Part shown: one piece after another, positions 11,660-21,400 of the stretch
How positions within the stretch are numbered: position 1 is the stretch's first letter
Layout of the letters: each line of letters starts with the position of its first letter
Assembly: GCA_021030905.1 (NCBI GenBank)
Contig: JAGFMI010000003.1
Span: forward strand, 1,054,001 to 1,118,000
DNA length: 64,000 nucleotides
Direction: 5' to 3'
DNA from: Pyrenula massariospora
Taxonomy: Eukaryota > Ascomycota > Eurotiomycetes > Pyrenulales > Pyrenulaceae
Made by a program: the position numbers and the translations under genes
Notes under the pieces: generated by a model
What the model was told of the DNA's origin: nothing
What the model saw: only the letters and a program-made list of their open reading frames with translations
Databases searched by the model: none

Positions 11660-12892
11660 TCAAATTGCTACAGGGATGGACCTGTTCAACTTCGCCGACC
11701 CGTTTAACTTTGCAGACACGACGTGTCCGTTTCCGTTTATTCCCTCGTGTGCATCTCCGTTCATCCCGTTGGAGATAACATGTGAATGTCCATTCACTGC
11801 CTCGCCGTTTGCCTGCTTCTTCACAAAGGGATCAAGAATGTGATACATCGCCTCCGACACCGGAAAGCGCACATTCCCACGCACCCGCTCCAGATACCGA
11901 TCCATCATCGGCACATAATGCAGCCCAGACGACGCATACGGCCGGAGCAAGTGCACGTTGGGCTGCGTGGCGAGATACTCCAGACACCGCACATACACCC
12001 AGCGCAGCTCCCTCTTCAGCTGCTTTCTATCACCCGCCACTGTTTCCGTCTTCTCGCCCTCCAATACTCCCATAGCCTCTTTGGCCATGTCCATACTCAG
12101 GCACTGTGCGATAGACGCCATCTCTAGGGCATTGTCGTCGACGCCCCGATTGACGAGTCCCTGGGAGGATAGGAGTAGAGCTGCGCACCCGAGCGTGTTG
12201 GCTGTGTGCACGCGGTACTTTGTCATCAGCGTCGTCTTCGAGAAAAGTAATTGGTAGATGCCGGGATCGACTTTCTCCAGGTACTGCGTCAGCATCTGCC
12301 GCCACAGGCCCATCTCTGCGAATTTAACGGTCTCCGGGGTCACGCCTTCAGCCAGTAGCCCATCCCGGCAGTCCGCCCATGTATGGCCTAGGAACTTGTA
12401 CGTGCCATCAAGGAAATCTTTGGGCGGGATTTGCACGTCGTCCGGGATAGCGGCGAAGGCGACGTAGATCTGTTTCCAGTAGTTGGTGGGCTGTAGACCG
12501 CCGGTCCAGTGCGTCCACCAGCTCAGCGTGTCGCGCATGACGAACAAGCCGCACTGGTCGATGTCAGTGTCGTTCTTGCCGCTGGTGATGGAGTAGTCGT
12601 CTGGATGGTGGTCCGAGGCGGTGTCGAGGAATGCATCGATGTGCTTCACCAAAGCTGGAACATCATGACACGAGCACGGCGGCGGGCAGGTGTCTCCAAG
12701 GACTGTGAAGAGGGGCATTGCGTCCTCCGCGATCTCGACACCGTACCGGATCATGCCGTTCTTGGTCGAGGGCTGTCTCAGGTCGCAGTAATGGAGATTG
12801 TAGCGGAATGGAGCGGAGCCGGGGACGTAGCCGTCGCCGTAGTACTCCTTGATGGTCTCCCACATTTCCTTCATCGTGGACATTGTGGCCAT
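11660..12892 (-). CDS. eupE: Humulene cyclase-like terpene cyclase (AsR6/EupE type)
   Basis: A single intronless frame of 410 aa starts at the ATG of MATMSTMKEMW. It resembles the unusual humulene synthases of xenovulene (AsR6) and eupenifeldin (EupE) biosynthesis, which convert farnesyl diphosphate to alpha-humulene in the cytosol. The canonical DDxxD/E and NSE/DTE metal motifs of class I terpene cyclases are not found. An acidic HIDAFLD element near residues 84-90 and a DD pair near 98-99 are candidate metal ligands (inference). The family assignment rests on remembered overall similarity plus the surrounding tropolone genes. The C-terminal 50 residues (NGEAVNGHSH.. onward) are low complexity and Asn/Gly-rich. 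The gene supplies the sesquiterpene half of the meroterpenoid. Confidence 0.82.
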   Translation of the reverse strand: MATMSTMKEMWETIKEYYGDGYVPGSAPFRYNLHYCDLRQPSTKNGMIRYGVEIAEDAMPLFTVLGDTCPPPCSCHDVPALVKHIDAFLDTASDHHPDDYSITSGKNDTDIDQCGLFVMRDTLSWWTHWTGGLQPTNYWKQIYVAFAAIPDDVQIPPKDFLDGTYKFLGHTWADCRDGLLAEGVTPETVKFAEMGLWRQMLTQYLEKVDPGIYQLLFSKTTLMTKYRVHTANTLGCAALLLSSQGLVNRGVDDNALEMASIAQCLSMDMAKEAMGVLEGEKTETVAGDRKQLKRELRWVYVRCLEYLATQPNVHLLRPYASSGLHYVPMMDRYLERVRGNVRFPVSEAMYHILDPFVKKQANGEAVNGHSHVISNGMNGDAHEGINGNGHVVSAKLNGSAKLNRSIPVAI

Positions 12893-13597
12893 TGTGGATG
12901 AGACTTGGCGTAAAACGCACAGAAGAGAAGCGAAGTACCGGTAAGTGAATATGTAAATCAGTCAGCCTTCTGAGTCCTATATTAGAGCGAGGGTGTCAAA
13001 AACTAAATCCACGAGAAGCAATACACAAGTTTCGCAGCGAGGCTCTGGGAGATATGGTACTACGCTTAACGGTACATAGATAGTAAGCAGAAAAAACGTC
13101 TTGAATAGCTATGCGGCGTATATCTCAGATAATTCCCGAAGGAAAAGCCTTTTCGGACATTTTAAAACCATGGCTTTGGCTGATTGAAGGTGGTACTTGC
13201 AAGATTTAGAGTAAGATAGTAAGCTGTTGACGTCCAATCGCATGTATCTTGCACTGAAATAAGCAGAGTGGCAGATGATTAGCCAATTCCAAGGTTAGAA
13301 AATTTGCGATCGAAGGTTTCTCCTAGCGATGATCCAAAACAGCCGACATGCCGCTAATATTATTTAGTTTAAGGTAGTGATTTAATCATACTATTCTGAG
13401 TACAGCTGCAACAATTGTGATTGGTCCACGAGATCTGCTCATTTGCAACAGTCTATCCAACGTGCTCTGCCCTGAGGCAACGCCTGATACCACCCTCGAA
13501 ATTGCGGTCAATTCTAATCAAAAGCATCTCGAGAGAGATCTCTATCCATTCTTGTGTGTAAAAGCTGTCTCCAGCTCTATCTGCCCACCGCTTTTAG
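12893..13597. promoter_or_regulatory. Upstream region of the terpene cyclase gene
   Basis: This 705-bp AT-richer interval lies between the start of the terpene cyclase and the 3' end of the AflR-like regulator, both on the minus strand. It must hold the cyclase promoter. I see no strong palindrome or repeated operator in it. Confidence 0.4.
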
Positions 13598-14984
13598 TCA
13601 CGCACCGGTCTTGAGCTCTTCCTCCGCGGCCTTCATCGTGTACTGCAGGGTATCGAGGAGAGACGCTATCTTTTCGGCCCCCAGCTCCGCCGAGGCTAGG
13701 GCACTCCGAGCCATCGGGCTTTGTGGTTCTTTTGATCTACTGGTGAGGGCGCTTATGGAACTCTGCGGAATGGAGTTGCTGCTGCCAAGGTCAGCAACTG
13801 GCGTCGGTCTTGACCGGCCGGTGCGCCCCCGAAGATGTAGTAGAGCAGCCCTGATAGCCTGCAACGCTCCTCGAATAGCCACGCCTATGACTTCTGCCTT
13901 CGCCTTGCCCGTCAGCTCGAAGCTGCCCACCGAGACTGCAACTTCCGAGGAGACCTCGGTGCGACGGAGTGTACCATTTAGTCTCTGAACCGAGGACAGG
14001 AGAATGCGAATGCTCATGGCGAACAAGAGAAAGGCTTCTTTGTGATTGTCCTCATTCTGACACCGGCTGCATTGCATTAGGCTCTTCCAGGGGACCTTGG
14101 CCAGCTCGACTCCTCGCAAGATGGAATCCATAGCGGGACTGCTAGCATGCGTATATTGCAAATCTTCCAGTTGGTAGAGCAGCTTGGCCAGCCGCTGGAG
14201 GCACGAACAGCCGTCTGACCCAAAGGGGTTGGATGTGCCCGGATCTTCTAGGTTGCTGCCGGTGAAGTTGAGACTGAGCGGGCTCGACAAGGTTGCGTCA
14301 TCTGAGGGCGTGATGGCCGCACCGGTCGCATACCCGCTGTCATATTTGGAGAAGTCTGGGGTCTCAGACGGTCCGGGTAGTCTGCCAAGTGCGTTGGATG
14401 TCTGGGCGAGAAAGTCAGCCACCTAAAGAACAATGTTATGGTAGGTTGCGTACTTGATAAAAGAGGGTCTGCAGGCTCAAGTTGTCCTCTGTGCTCATCG
14501 AGTCGATCAAGCTTAGGTTTGAATTAAGCATAAGATCGCCATTCTCGTCTGCGATGGGACTTTCCGCAAAGACGGTATCGCAGCCAAGGTCAAGGCCAAA
14601 GTCAAAAGATGTCGGGTCGAGAGGCGGCAGCTGTTGATGCCATTCCATGTCTGTCCATTGCGCGTCATCTCCACCGTTTCTACCTGTATCTTCCGGTGTC
14701 TTTGTTCGCTCGTTACTGCTTTCCTGCATCAAAGTGCGCTTGTTCTTGCTTCCCTTCGGTCGCCCGAGCCGGCTGGCGGGGCTATAGGTACAGCGGCTTT
14801 GCGACCCTTGGCAAGTCGAGCATGGATTTCCGCCAGAGCATCTGATCTTGGACCGATGGCAGGCATCGCATGAAGAACGTAAACGATTAGTCGTCTTTGG
14901 GGCCTCTTCGCGCCCTGAGGGCCAGTCTTGGTCGTGAGATGAGGAAGTTGGGAGAGACATAGTTTGAGTGCTGTGCTGCAACAT
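13598..14984 (-). CDS. Zn2Cys6 transcription factor with AflR-type C-terminal domain
   Basis: This is a nuclear DNA-binding activator, probably cluster-specific. The first ATG of the frame is at 14984 and a second is at 14960. The Zn2Cys6 motif C-x2-C-x6-C-x5-C-x2-C-x6-C spans about residues 39-65 and is followed by the linker GRPKGSKNKR, typical of AflR-like regulators. The C-terminal half has the aflatoxin-regulatory-protein pattern, with a Cys pair in GCSCLQRL, a helix ending in YQLEDLQ, and QCSRCQ. Exon 1 ends at 14454. I place the intron at 14402-14453 (52 nt, branch site GCTGAC, acceptor CCCAG), because the earlier AG would leave only 31 nt. This gives about 444 aa. It diverges from the Diels-Alderase gene. 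Confidence 0.88.
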
Positions 14985-16264
14985 GTTTGAGCGGTAACAG
15001 TGGACCAATCAATGGAAAACTAGAGGACATGGCCACAGGGCGGTGGTTCATCGCTCCAAAGTAATAAGAAATTCAGGCGGGGAAGCCAAATAAAGGAATG
15101 TCCCTGTGAAACCACCCGGCATCGGACACAGGATGCGCGCCCAGGCACCATCATGATGAATTAGGTGGCTTGTTCCTGAGTAGCTTCTCAGGCTATTCAG
15201 CTCTGTGAGAGGGTACGGGAAAGGCGCATCGGGCCTCTCTTGAGCGCGGCTCGGCTTCCTCTCTGTAGCTGACGGACAGCCGTCAAGTCGACGCCGTGGC
15301 GCGCGGGAAGCAATTTTAATACTGGGCCGGTCGCTGATCCCACTCTAGGATAATAGTCGTGGGAAAAAGACGCGACCTGTGGTGAAGTTTGTGGGTGGAA
15401 GAGCTCGGTAGGTGGGGTAAGGCAGGAAGATGGAGGTAGGAGGGTGGTTCACTACTGGCTGCTTGGGACTATGCCGAGATAGTAGGTAGATGGCTGCCGA
15501 CACGTGGGGTGGGGGCGCGAAATACGGTCAGGTTCCAGGATCCCCACGCTTGCGCTCGGCGGTACCCGGTCGCCAGCCATAGCTGTAGAGGCCGCCTGGG
15601 TACGAAAGGTTATCAGCAGCCCGTGGTGCATCTGATTATGCCGGACTGGCGCCCATGCTGACAATCAAACGCCACGGCCAGGCATTCCCGGTGCTGCTAG
15701 GCGCCCTAAACTAGTCCCGGTCTAGTATACGTGCCGTTGCATGTAATTGAAAGCTTACTAACTTAACGGTGCCTGCGGTGTTATACTTGGTAGTTTTGCT
15801 TTTTGGCGGCAACGTCCATCGTGCGATATTAAATGCTTCACCAAAACCCGAAAACAGTATGCCGAATTCGCTACGGGGGATTCCTTATCCAAAATAGCCC
15901 TGAAACGGCAAGGTCGCCTTCACTAGCCGCGACGTCAACGTGTCGAAGGAGGCTTTATAAACTGGTTTTCTCGCCCGTCAGATCCCCCGCGGCTCGCATA
16001 TTTCTTTTGTAAAAACATTTTTTTATCCCCCGAACTCAATGGCGGAATACCCTCCGGTGCCTGAAAATAAAGTCACCTACGACTATCTCACAGGCTTGGG
16101 CGATGATGCAATTACACGCCGAACAGAGGCTTCTGTACATAAGGTTCGCGGTTGGACTTCTGTCGAGAAGGATTTAAATACGACAGGCAAATCCATGTTG
16201 CATATGCAGCTGCATGGTCAGTCACGGCCCATCTCCACCCTTGCCCGAGACGAAACAGCTCAGC
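14985..16264. promoter_or_regulatory. Divergent upstream region between AflR-like regulator and hetero-Diels-Alderase
   Basis: This 1.28-kb interval separates two oppositely transcribed cluster genes. A T-rich tract at about 16003-16028 precedes the Diels-Alderase. A 100-codon frame at 16039-16341 overlaps the signal-peptide region in another frame and is probably leader sequence, not a gene. No repeated operator is evident. Confidence 0.4.
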
Positions 16265-17356
16265 ATGCGTTCTTCCGTCTTATCCATCCTTCTGAACGTC
16301 GTTGCCTTTACGCAGACCTTGGCATCTCCCACGTACGGTAATGGGTCTATCCCCCTCCCCAATCGCTTGCTACACCACTGGCCGAATGGAACCTGGGTGG
16401 AAAACATCGCGGTACGGCCCAATGGCAACCTTTTGGTTACCACGTCTACGCCCACAGGCTCGGTGTTCCATGTCAAAGAGCCTTGGAACGACTCCCCTGA
16501 GGTGGAGCTTGCGTACAATTTCGACGAGTGGGTTGACAGGCTGATCGGGATCGGCGAGACCACCCCGGACACCTATGTTGTTGTGGGGTCCCGCTTCTAC
16601 TCCCCAGACGCTCAGTCGTCCCAGGTCGAGAGAACCTTTTGCGCTATGGAGCTCGACTTCAGCCGCAACCCGACCCAGCCGGCCGCCCGGCTAATCGCAT
16701 GGATGCCAGAGGCCTATCTCCTCCAGGGTGTCGCCGCTCTCCCTTGGGATCTTACCACTGTTCTCATCTCGGACCAGTATGTCCTAAAACCACGGGAAAC
16801 GCAGGTCGACTGGACGCCAAGCCCCGGCCAGATCTGGCGCCTCGACACCATTACCGGAGACTACACCCTTGTCATGACCAACTTCGCCGAACTCAACACC
16901 ACCTACCGCCATGGTTATGATGTTGGTATCGACGGCATCAAAATACGTGACAACTATCTCTACTGGGTGAACCAAGACAACGGCGGTATTTATCGCGTAG
17001 AGATCGACCAGAATGGATATCCCGTACCGCCCGTTAAGCCAGAGACCGTGGCGTACTATGACACTTACTGGGATGATTTTGCCTTTGGTCCCGGGAATCA
17101 AGATACAATTTGGGCGACAGGTCTCAACGCTGTTTTCGCTGTTTCAGCGAGGGGTACGGTTGTCGATGTTGATGGCATCGGCACGAGCGATAACTCGAGT
17201 CTTCCAGGGCCCACCGCCTGTCAATTTGGAAGGCACGATAGTGATAGAAAGGTGCTGTACGTTACAGGGAATCTATACGATATCCCCGCCAGTCTCCTAG
17301 ATGTGCATCTCGGCGGCTGGGTTCGAGCTATCGACACTACTGGCTTCCAGTTTTAG
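16265..17356 (+). CDS. eupF: Secreted beta-propeller-like hetero-Diels-Alderase (EupF/AsR5 type)
   Basis: This intronless frame encodes 363 aa when started at the ATG of 16265. I prefer that start to upstream in-frame codons because it exposes a clean signal peptide (MRSSVLSILLNVVAFTQTLAS). The mature part has the repeated strand pattern of SMP-30/gluconolactonase-like six-bladed propellers, for example GYDVGIDGIKIRDNYLYWVN. It corresponds to AsR5 and EupF, which couple a tropolone o-quinone methide with humulene or hydroxyhumulene by an intermolecular hetero-Diels-Alder reaction (family knowledge). Four N-glycosylation sequons are visible (NGT, NDS, NTT, NSS). The signal peptide implies action in the secretory route or outside the cell. 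The neighbouring terpene cyclase and PKS support the call. Confidence 0.87.
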   Translation: MRSSVLSILLNVVAFTQTLASPTYGNGSIPLPNRLLHHWPNGTWVENIAVRPNGNLLVTTSTPTGSVFHVKEPWNDSPEVELAYNFDEWVDRLIGIGETTPDTYVVVGSRFYSPDAQSSQVERTFCAMELDFSRNPTQPAARLIAWMPEAYLLQGVAALPWDLTTVLISDQYVLKPRETQVDWTPSPGQIWRLDTITGDYTLVMTNFAELNTTYRHGYDVGIDGIKIRDNYLYWVNQDNGGIYRVEIDQNGYPVPPVKPETVAYYDTYWDDFAFGPGNQDTIWATGLNAVFAVSARGTVVDVDGIGTSDNSSLPGPTACQFGRHDSDRKVLYVTGNLYDIPASLLDVHLGGWVRAIDTTGFQF

Positions 17357-18452
17357 AAAAATCCCAACAGACGATCCTTTGCTGCGCCGCTCCTTATTAT
17401 GATACTTTTGCTTCTGCCCAGCCCTGCGATGTCACCAACATCTCCGTCTCGAAGGGACAAGGACGTGTGAGCGCAGCGGCCATGGCGCTCTCTTAACAAG
17501 ATGTGTGCAGGCTCTACCTGGACACTAGCTACCCATGACCTGTACTTTGGTAGCCATTTAATTTCAAATAAAAGTTATTATACCTGACACACCCGAACAT
17601 TCGGTTGAGCTTCGAAAATTTCGCATAGAATTTCTGTAAGCTGGAAACAAGCCGGTAGGAACTGTGTATTGATAGACTTCAATAAAGGCGACAATTAGGC
17701 AGCTGTCAAATAGAAGAGCATTAAAGACTCCACAGAATCCTGGGGCTCAGCTGTAATTCGACTTTGAGCAGCATTTCTTCAAGGCCATAGGCTCCAAGAT
17801 CCTCCATCAGTAAGACATTTTTTCCCATTAGACTGCGATCCCTTCGTAGTAGTGCGGGCTGCAGCCCAAGCCCGTGCCCAAGTGTAGGTTTAGGAAGGAT
17901 CATTTTGGGGCCAGAAGAAAGCCTAGGGGCGTGCGACGGCGTATACGCGATGGTCCAATCGAGTCTTAGGCCGTACAAGTCTGAAGTTCCTATGGAAGCT
18001 GTGGCAGTAGATCATATGCACATCTGGTTTTAGGGGTCGCTTTCGCAGGAGTAGAGAACCTGATATTCCGAGATGCAGACGTCGTTGCTTTACGGTGCGT
18101 TTAGCGGGTGATCGCCGTGCGGTGATGTGCCCGGGCAAACGATCACTAGCTACGCCCTTCGCGCCTCCTGTGTAAGAAATTTTCAAGGCGCTCCGGGCCG
18201 GACTGACCGAACCGCTGTCGGACCTCCAAGTTTACTTTGGCCCTAGCGTTGCCGAGCCAGAGCCACTCCCACCAAATTTTCAAGAGGCCCACCTGACAAA
18301 GCAACACACATTGTTGTCAGCATAGGCAAACGCTTGACGCGACCTGCTCTTGTCCAGAAATTTAAGAAGAGCTCGAAAATAGACCATTCCTGGGCTATCT
18401 ACCTATTAAAGAATAGACCTCCCCAACAACATCAACGCCTGGCGACAACTTG
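17357..18452. other. Spacer between convergent Diels-Alderase and PKS genes
   Basis: About 1.1 kb lies between two 3' ends. It holds untranslated sequence and a possible poly(A) region (AATAAA near 17568). Short minus-strand frames at 17721-18186 have no motif or splice support. Confidence 0.45.
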
Positions 18453-21400
18453 TCAAGCCAAGAAGCCCATATCCTTCCAGCTGCTGACGAACAACCGAAT
18501 CAAATCTTCGCTTACGGGACCTAATTGAGCCATAGTGGAAGAATGCTCCCTCGCCTTTGCTGTTCCCATCAAGAGGCCTCCACAACTCATGCGCGCGAAA
18601 TTGGAATCAAGGAAATCCACCAGCAAAAACGCAGGGTTAGCCCCTTCAGGACCATTATCCTCTTTCCGCGGCCAGCTTCGCACACGCTGCAGCCACTGGT
18701 CGAAAGGAATAATGCCCGTCGCATCCTGCGGGATGTCCAAGGCCTCGGACAGCACCGCGATGGTTTTGCGCCATGGCTGACGAACCGGATTTTCGATGTG
18801 GTAGATAGGATGCAGCGCCACCTCGTCCCGCTGCATTAGGATGTCGACCATGGTCCGTGCCACGTCATCGGCTGATGTCCAGCCCATGGTGCCTTGGAGG
18901 TCTGGAAGGGCACGTAGTGTATGGGACGACTTGACTAAGAAGGATACGTGCTCCATGGGATTCCAATGGCCGTTAATACTGCTTCCAGCAATCTGGCCTA
19001 GGCGCACGGCGGTGACACGGAACCGATTGGGATACCGATGCAGGGTGGCGTCAAGCATGCGCTCACAGATGTACTTTGCATCGCCATATCCGGTTGGGAG
19101 CACGCTCTCGATAGGCATACGCTCTTCAGGTACAACCGGCTTGTGAGCCCAGAGCGGATGGTGACCAACTGTGGCAATCGAGGAGACGAACTCAAACGTT
19201 ACCAGGCGGCCCTGATGACACTCGGTCGATATGTCGCGTGCCAGGCGTAGCATGTGTGCCATGATGCGTAGCTGCGGCTCGAAACGCTTGACTGTCCATT
19301 TAGAGTGCATCAACCAGGCGTTGTGCACGATATGTGTGACGCTTTCAAGGAGCGAACGGTAGGCGCCGTCAGATAGGCCGAGATTATCAGGATTTGACAA
19401 ATCTGTCTCAAATACATCGAGCTTGGCTAAAGCATGTGGGGGTAGCTCAATGCCTTTCTTGCGCAACGCTTGCCTCTGTCGATCTCGCGGGTCTTGCTTA
19501 CTTCGACGGTTGAGGCACACGACTCGTCTTACGTCTGTTCGGATCGCAGCCTCAGCGACCAAATGCGCGCCCAGGCCGCCAGTGGCGCCTGTTATCAAGA
19601 TACATTTGGTCTCGGGTCTCTGTCGAGGAATGCTCATGGCTGAGGGCGAAGGGAGATCGATTGCGTCTCCGAAGCTATGAGTCAACTCACGAACATATTT
19701 GTCGACAACCTGTTCGCGCGCTATACAGTCGATAGAAACGCCTTGCTTAGCATGACGGCCTAGGGTAGATGTGTTTTGCGGTAAGCGCTCACATCTGGCG
19801 GCAAAATTAGTATTTCATCAGACTTTGAGCAAAATGGAGAAGGAATTGGGGAAATACGAGTGAAGAATGCAACCAATGACGGAGTGATACACTCTAAAGA
19901 AATTACATTTTGCGGTATTTGAGTAAAGAACTGACGTATCACATCAGTAGGTAATACAAGTCAGTTTTGTAATGTTGATAGGCTAAGGGACAGCGCTATC
20001 CGTACAGGTTCACTTGACTGCCCGCAATCTAATTTCAAAGAACAAGGACATAGCTTACATTCAAGACTCAGGACTACTTACACGTTCGTCGAGCTAGCAG
20101 CAGCCAGTATCAACTTCTCAATTTCACTTTCCGGCCTTTCGCCATTTGTCCAATCCACGTGGCCGTATTCAGCTGCTTGAAGATCCGTCTCCCATCTTGA
20201 CTCGTGTGTCAGCGCGTGCCGGCGACCGTCATCAAACAGCCACCAGCCCTCGAACAGACCGAAAATAAGATCAACCCAGTACGGCGTGCGCGTCATCTCT
20301 AGCATGAGAAGGAATCCATCAGGACGCAGGACCTTCCGCACGTTCTTCGTACTCTTGAGCAGAGAATGTGTTGCGTGGACTGCATTACTAGCAATTACAA
20401 AATGCTGTGTGCCGACCAAGTCTTCGTCAGGCGCCTTCTCAATGTCGTGTGCTCGGAACTTCATCCAAGGGAATCGTTTGCCCCAGGTCTTCCGCGCCCC
20501 TGCCACAAATGAAGGTGCTAAATCGGTGAACGTGTACTCAACTGGCACTTGTAGCTGTGCCAGCAATGGCACGATTCGCCGTGTTGTGCCGCCGGTGCCA
20601 GCCCCCATTTCCAATATGCGTAGTGGTCTGCTCTCGCTGACCCCCTGGACCTTCGCTGTTAGTCGTGTCAAGAAGTCCTCCATCTGCGCATAGAGCACTT
20701 GATTCAGCGGCCATTCGCCATAGAAAGTGCTCATGAGGTCACGGCCTTCGCTGCTACCAAACAACAGCTTCACGCCGTCTGTCTCGCCCGAGAGCACACG
20801 GTCAAGGTTCACGCCCGCGTAATACGTTAACTTATCAGCAGGATGCTGGTCTGGAAAGAGCACGAGTATTTCCTCGTACAGGTCCTTGCTGCGCCGTTGC
20901 GGAAGCGGTACCGCTGTTCGGGTAATGACGTCCCTGTCCAGCTTGATGATCTGCGTCTCTGTCTCAAGCATCTCGTACAAGTAGTTCACGAAATGCACGT
21001 GCTCCTTGCCATGCGGAATGCGCGAGAGTCGCTCGTTTGGTCGAGCATTATGGAACCCGGCGCCTAGCCTCTCGAAAGCCTCTATTGTCAGCGCTACCGT
21101 CAATTCGATCTGCAGCGGCAGCGAATCCGCCACATAGTGCTCCTGGCCTAGGTCGGCCACGCGCCTGTCCGTCAGCTTCTTAGTCTCATTGAAAGCCTCC
21201 ATGACGGTCGCGAAGGAGAGATTAAGCTCGCTAGACTCCGAGGCTTGATGTTCCTCCTTGTCTGCGTTAGACTCAGGGGATGGTGTGGTCAGGTTGGTGT
21301 TGCCCGCAACACCATCCGAAGAGGTCACAATGCTCGGTACATCACTATCAGAGTCCTCTGATTCTGCAGGCGTGTTCGCATCCACGTCTACGCCCATAAC

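Noticed and set aside
14423-14453. 31-nt intron in the AflR-like regulator using the first AG
   Set aside because: Too short for a fungal intron; the next AG gives 52 nt with a GCTGAC branch site and keeps the frame.
16039-16341. 100-codon plus-strand frame before the Diels-Alderase
   Set aside because: It overlaps the signal-peptide coding region in another frame, has no motif and no splice partner; more likely 5' leader.
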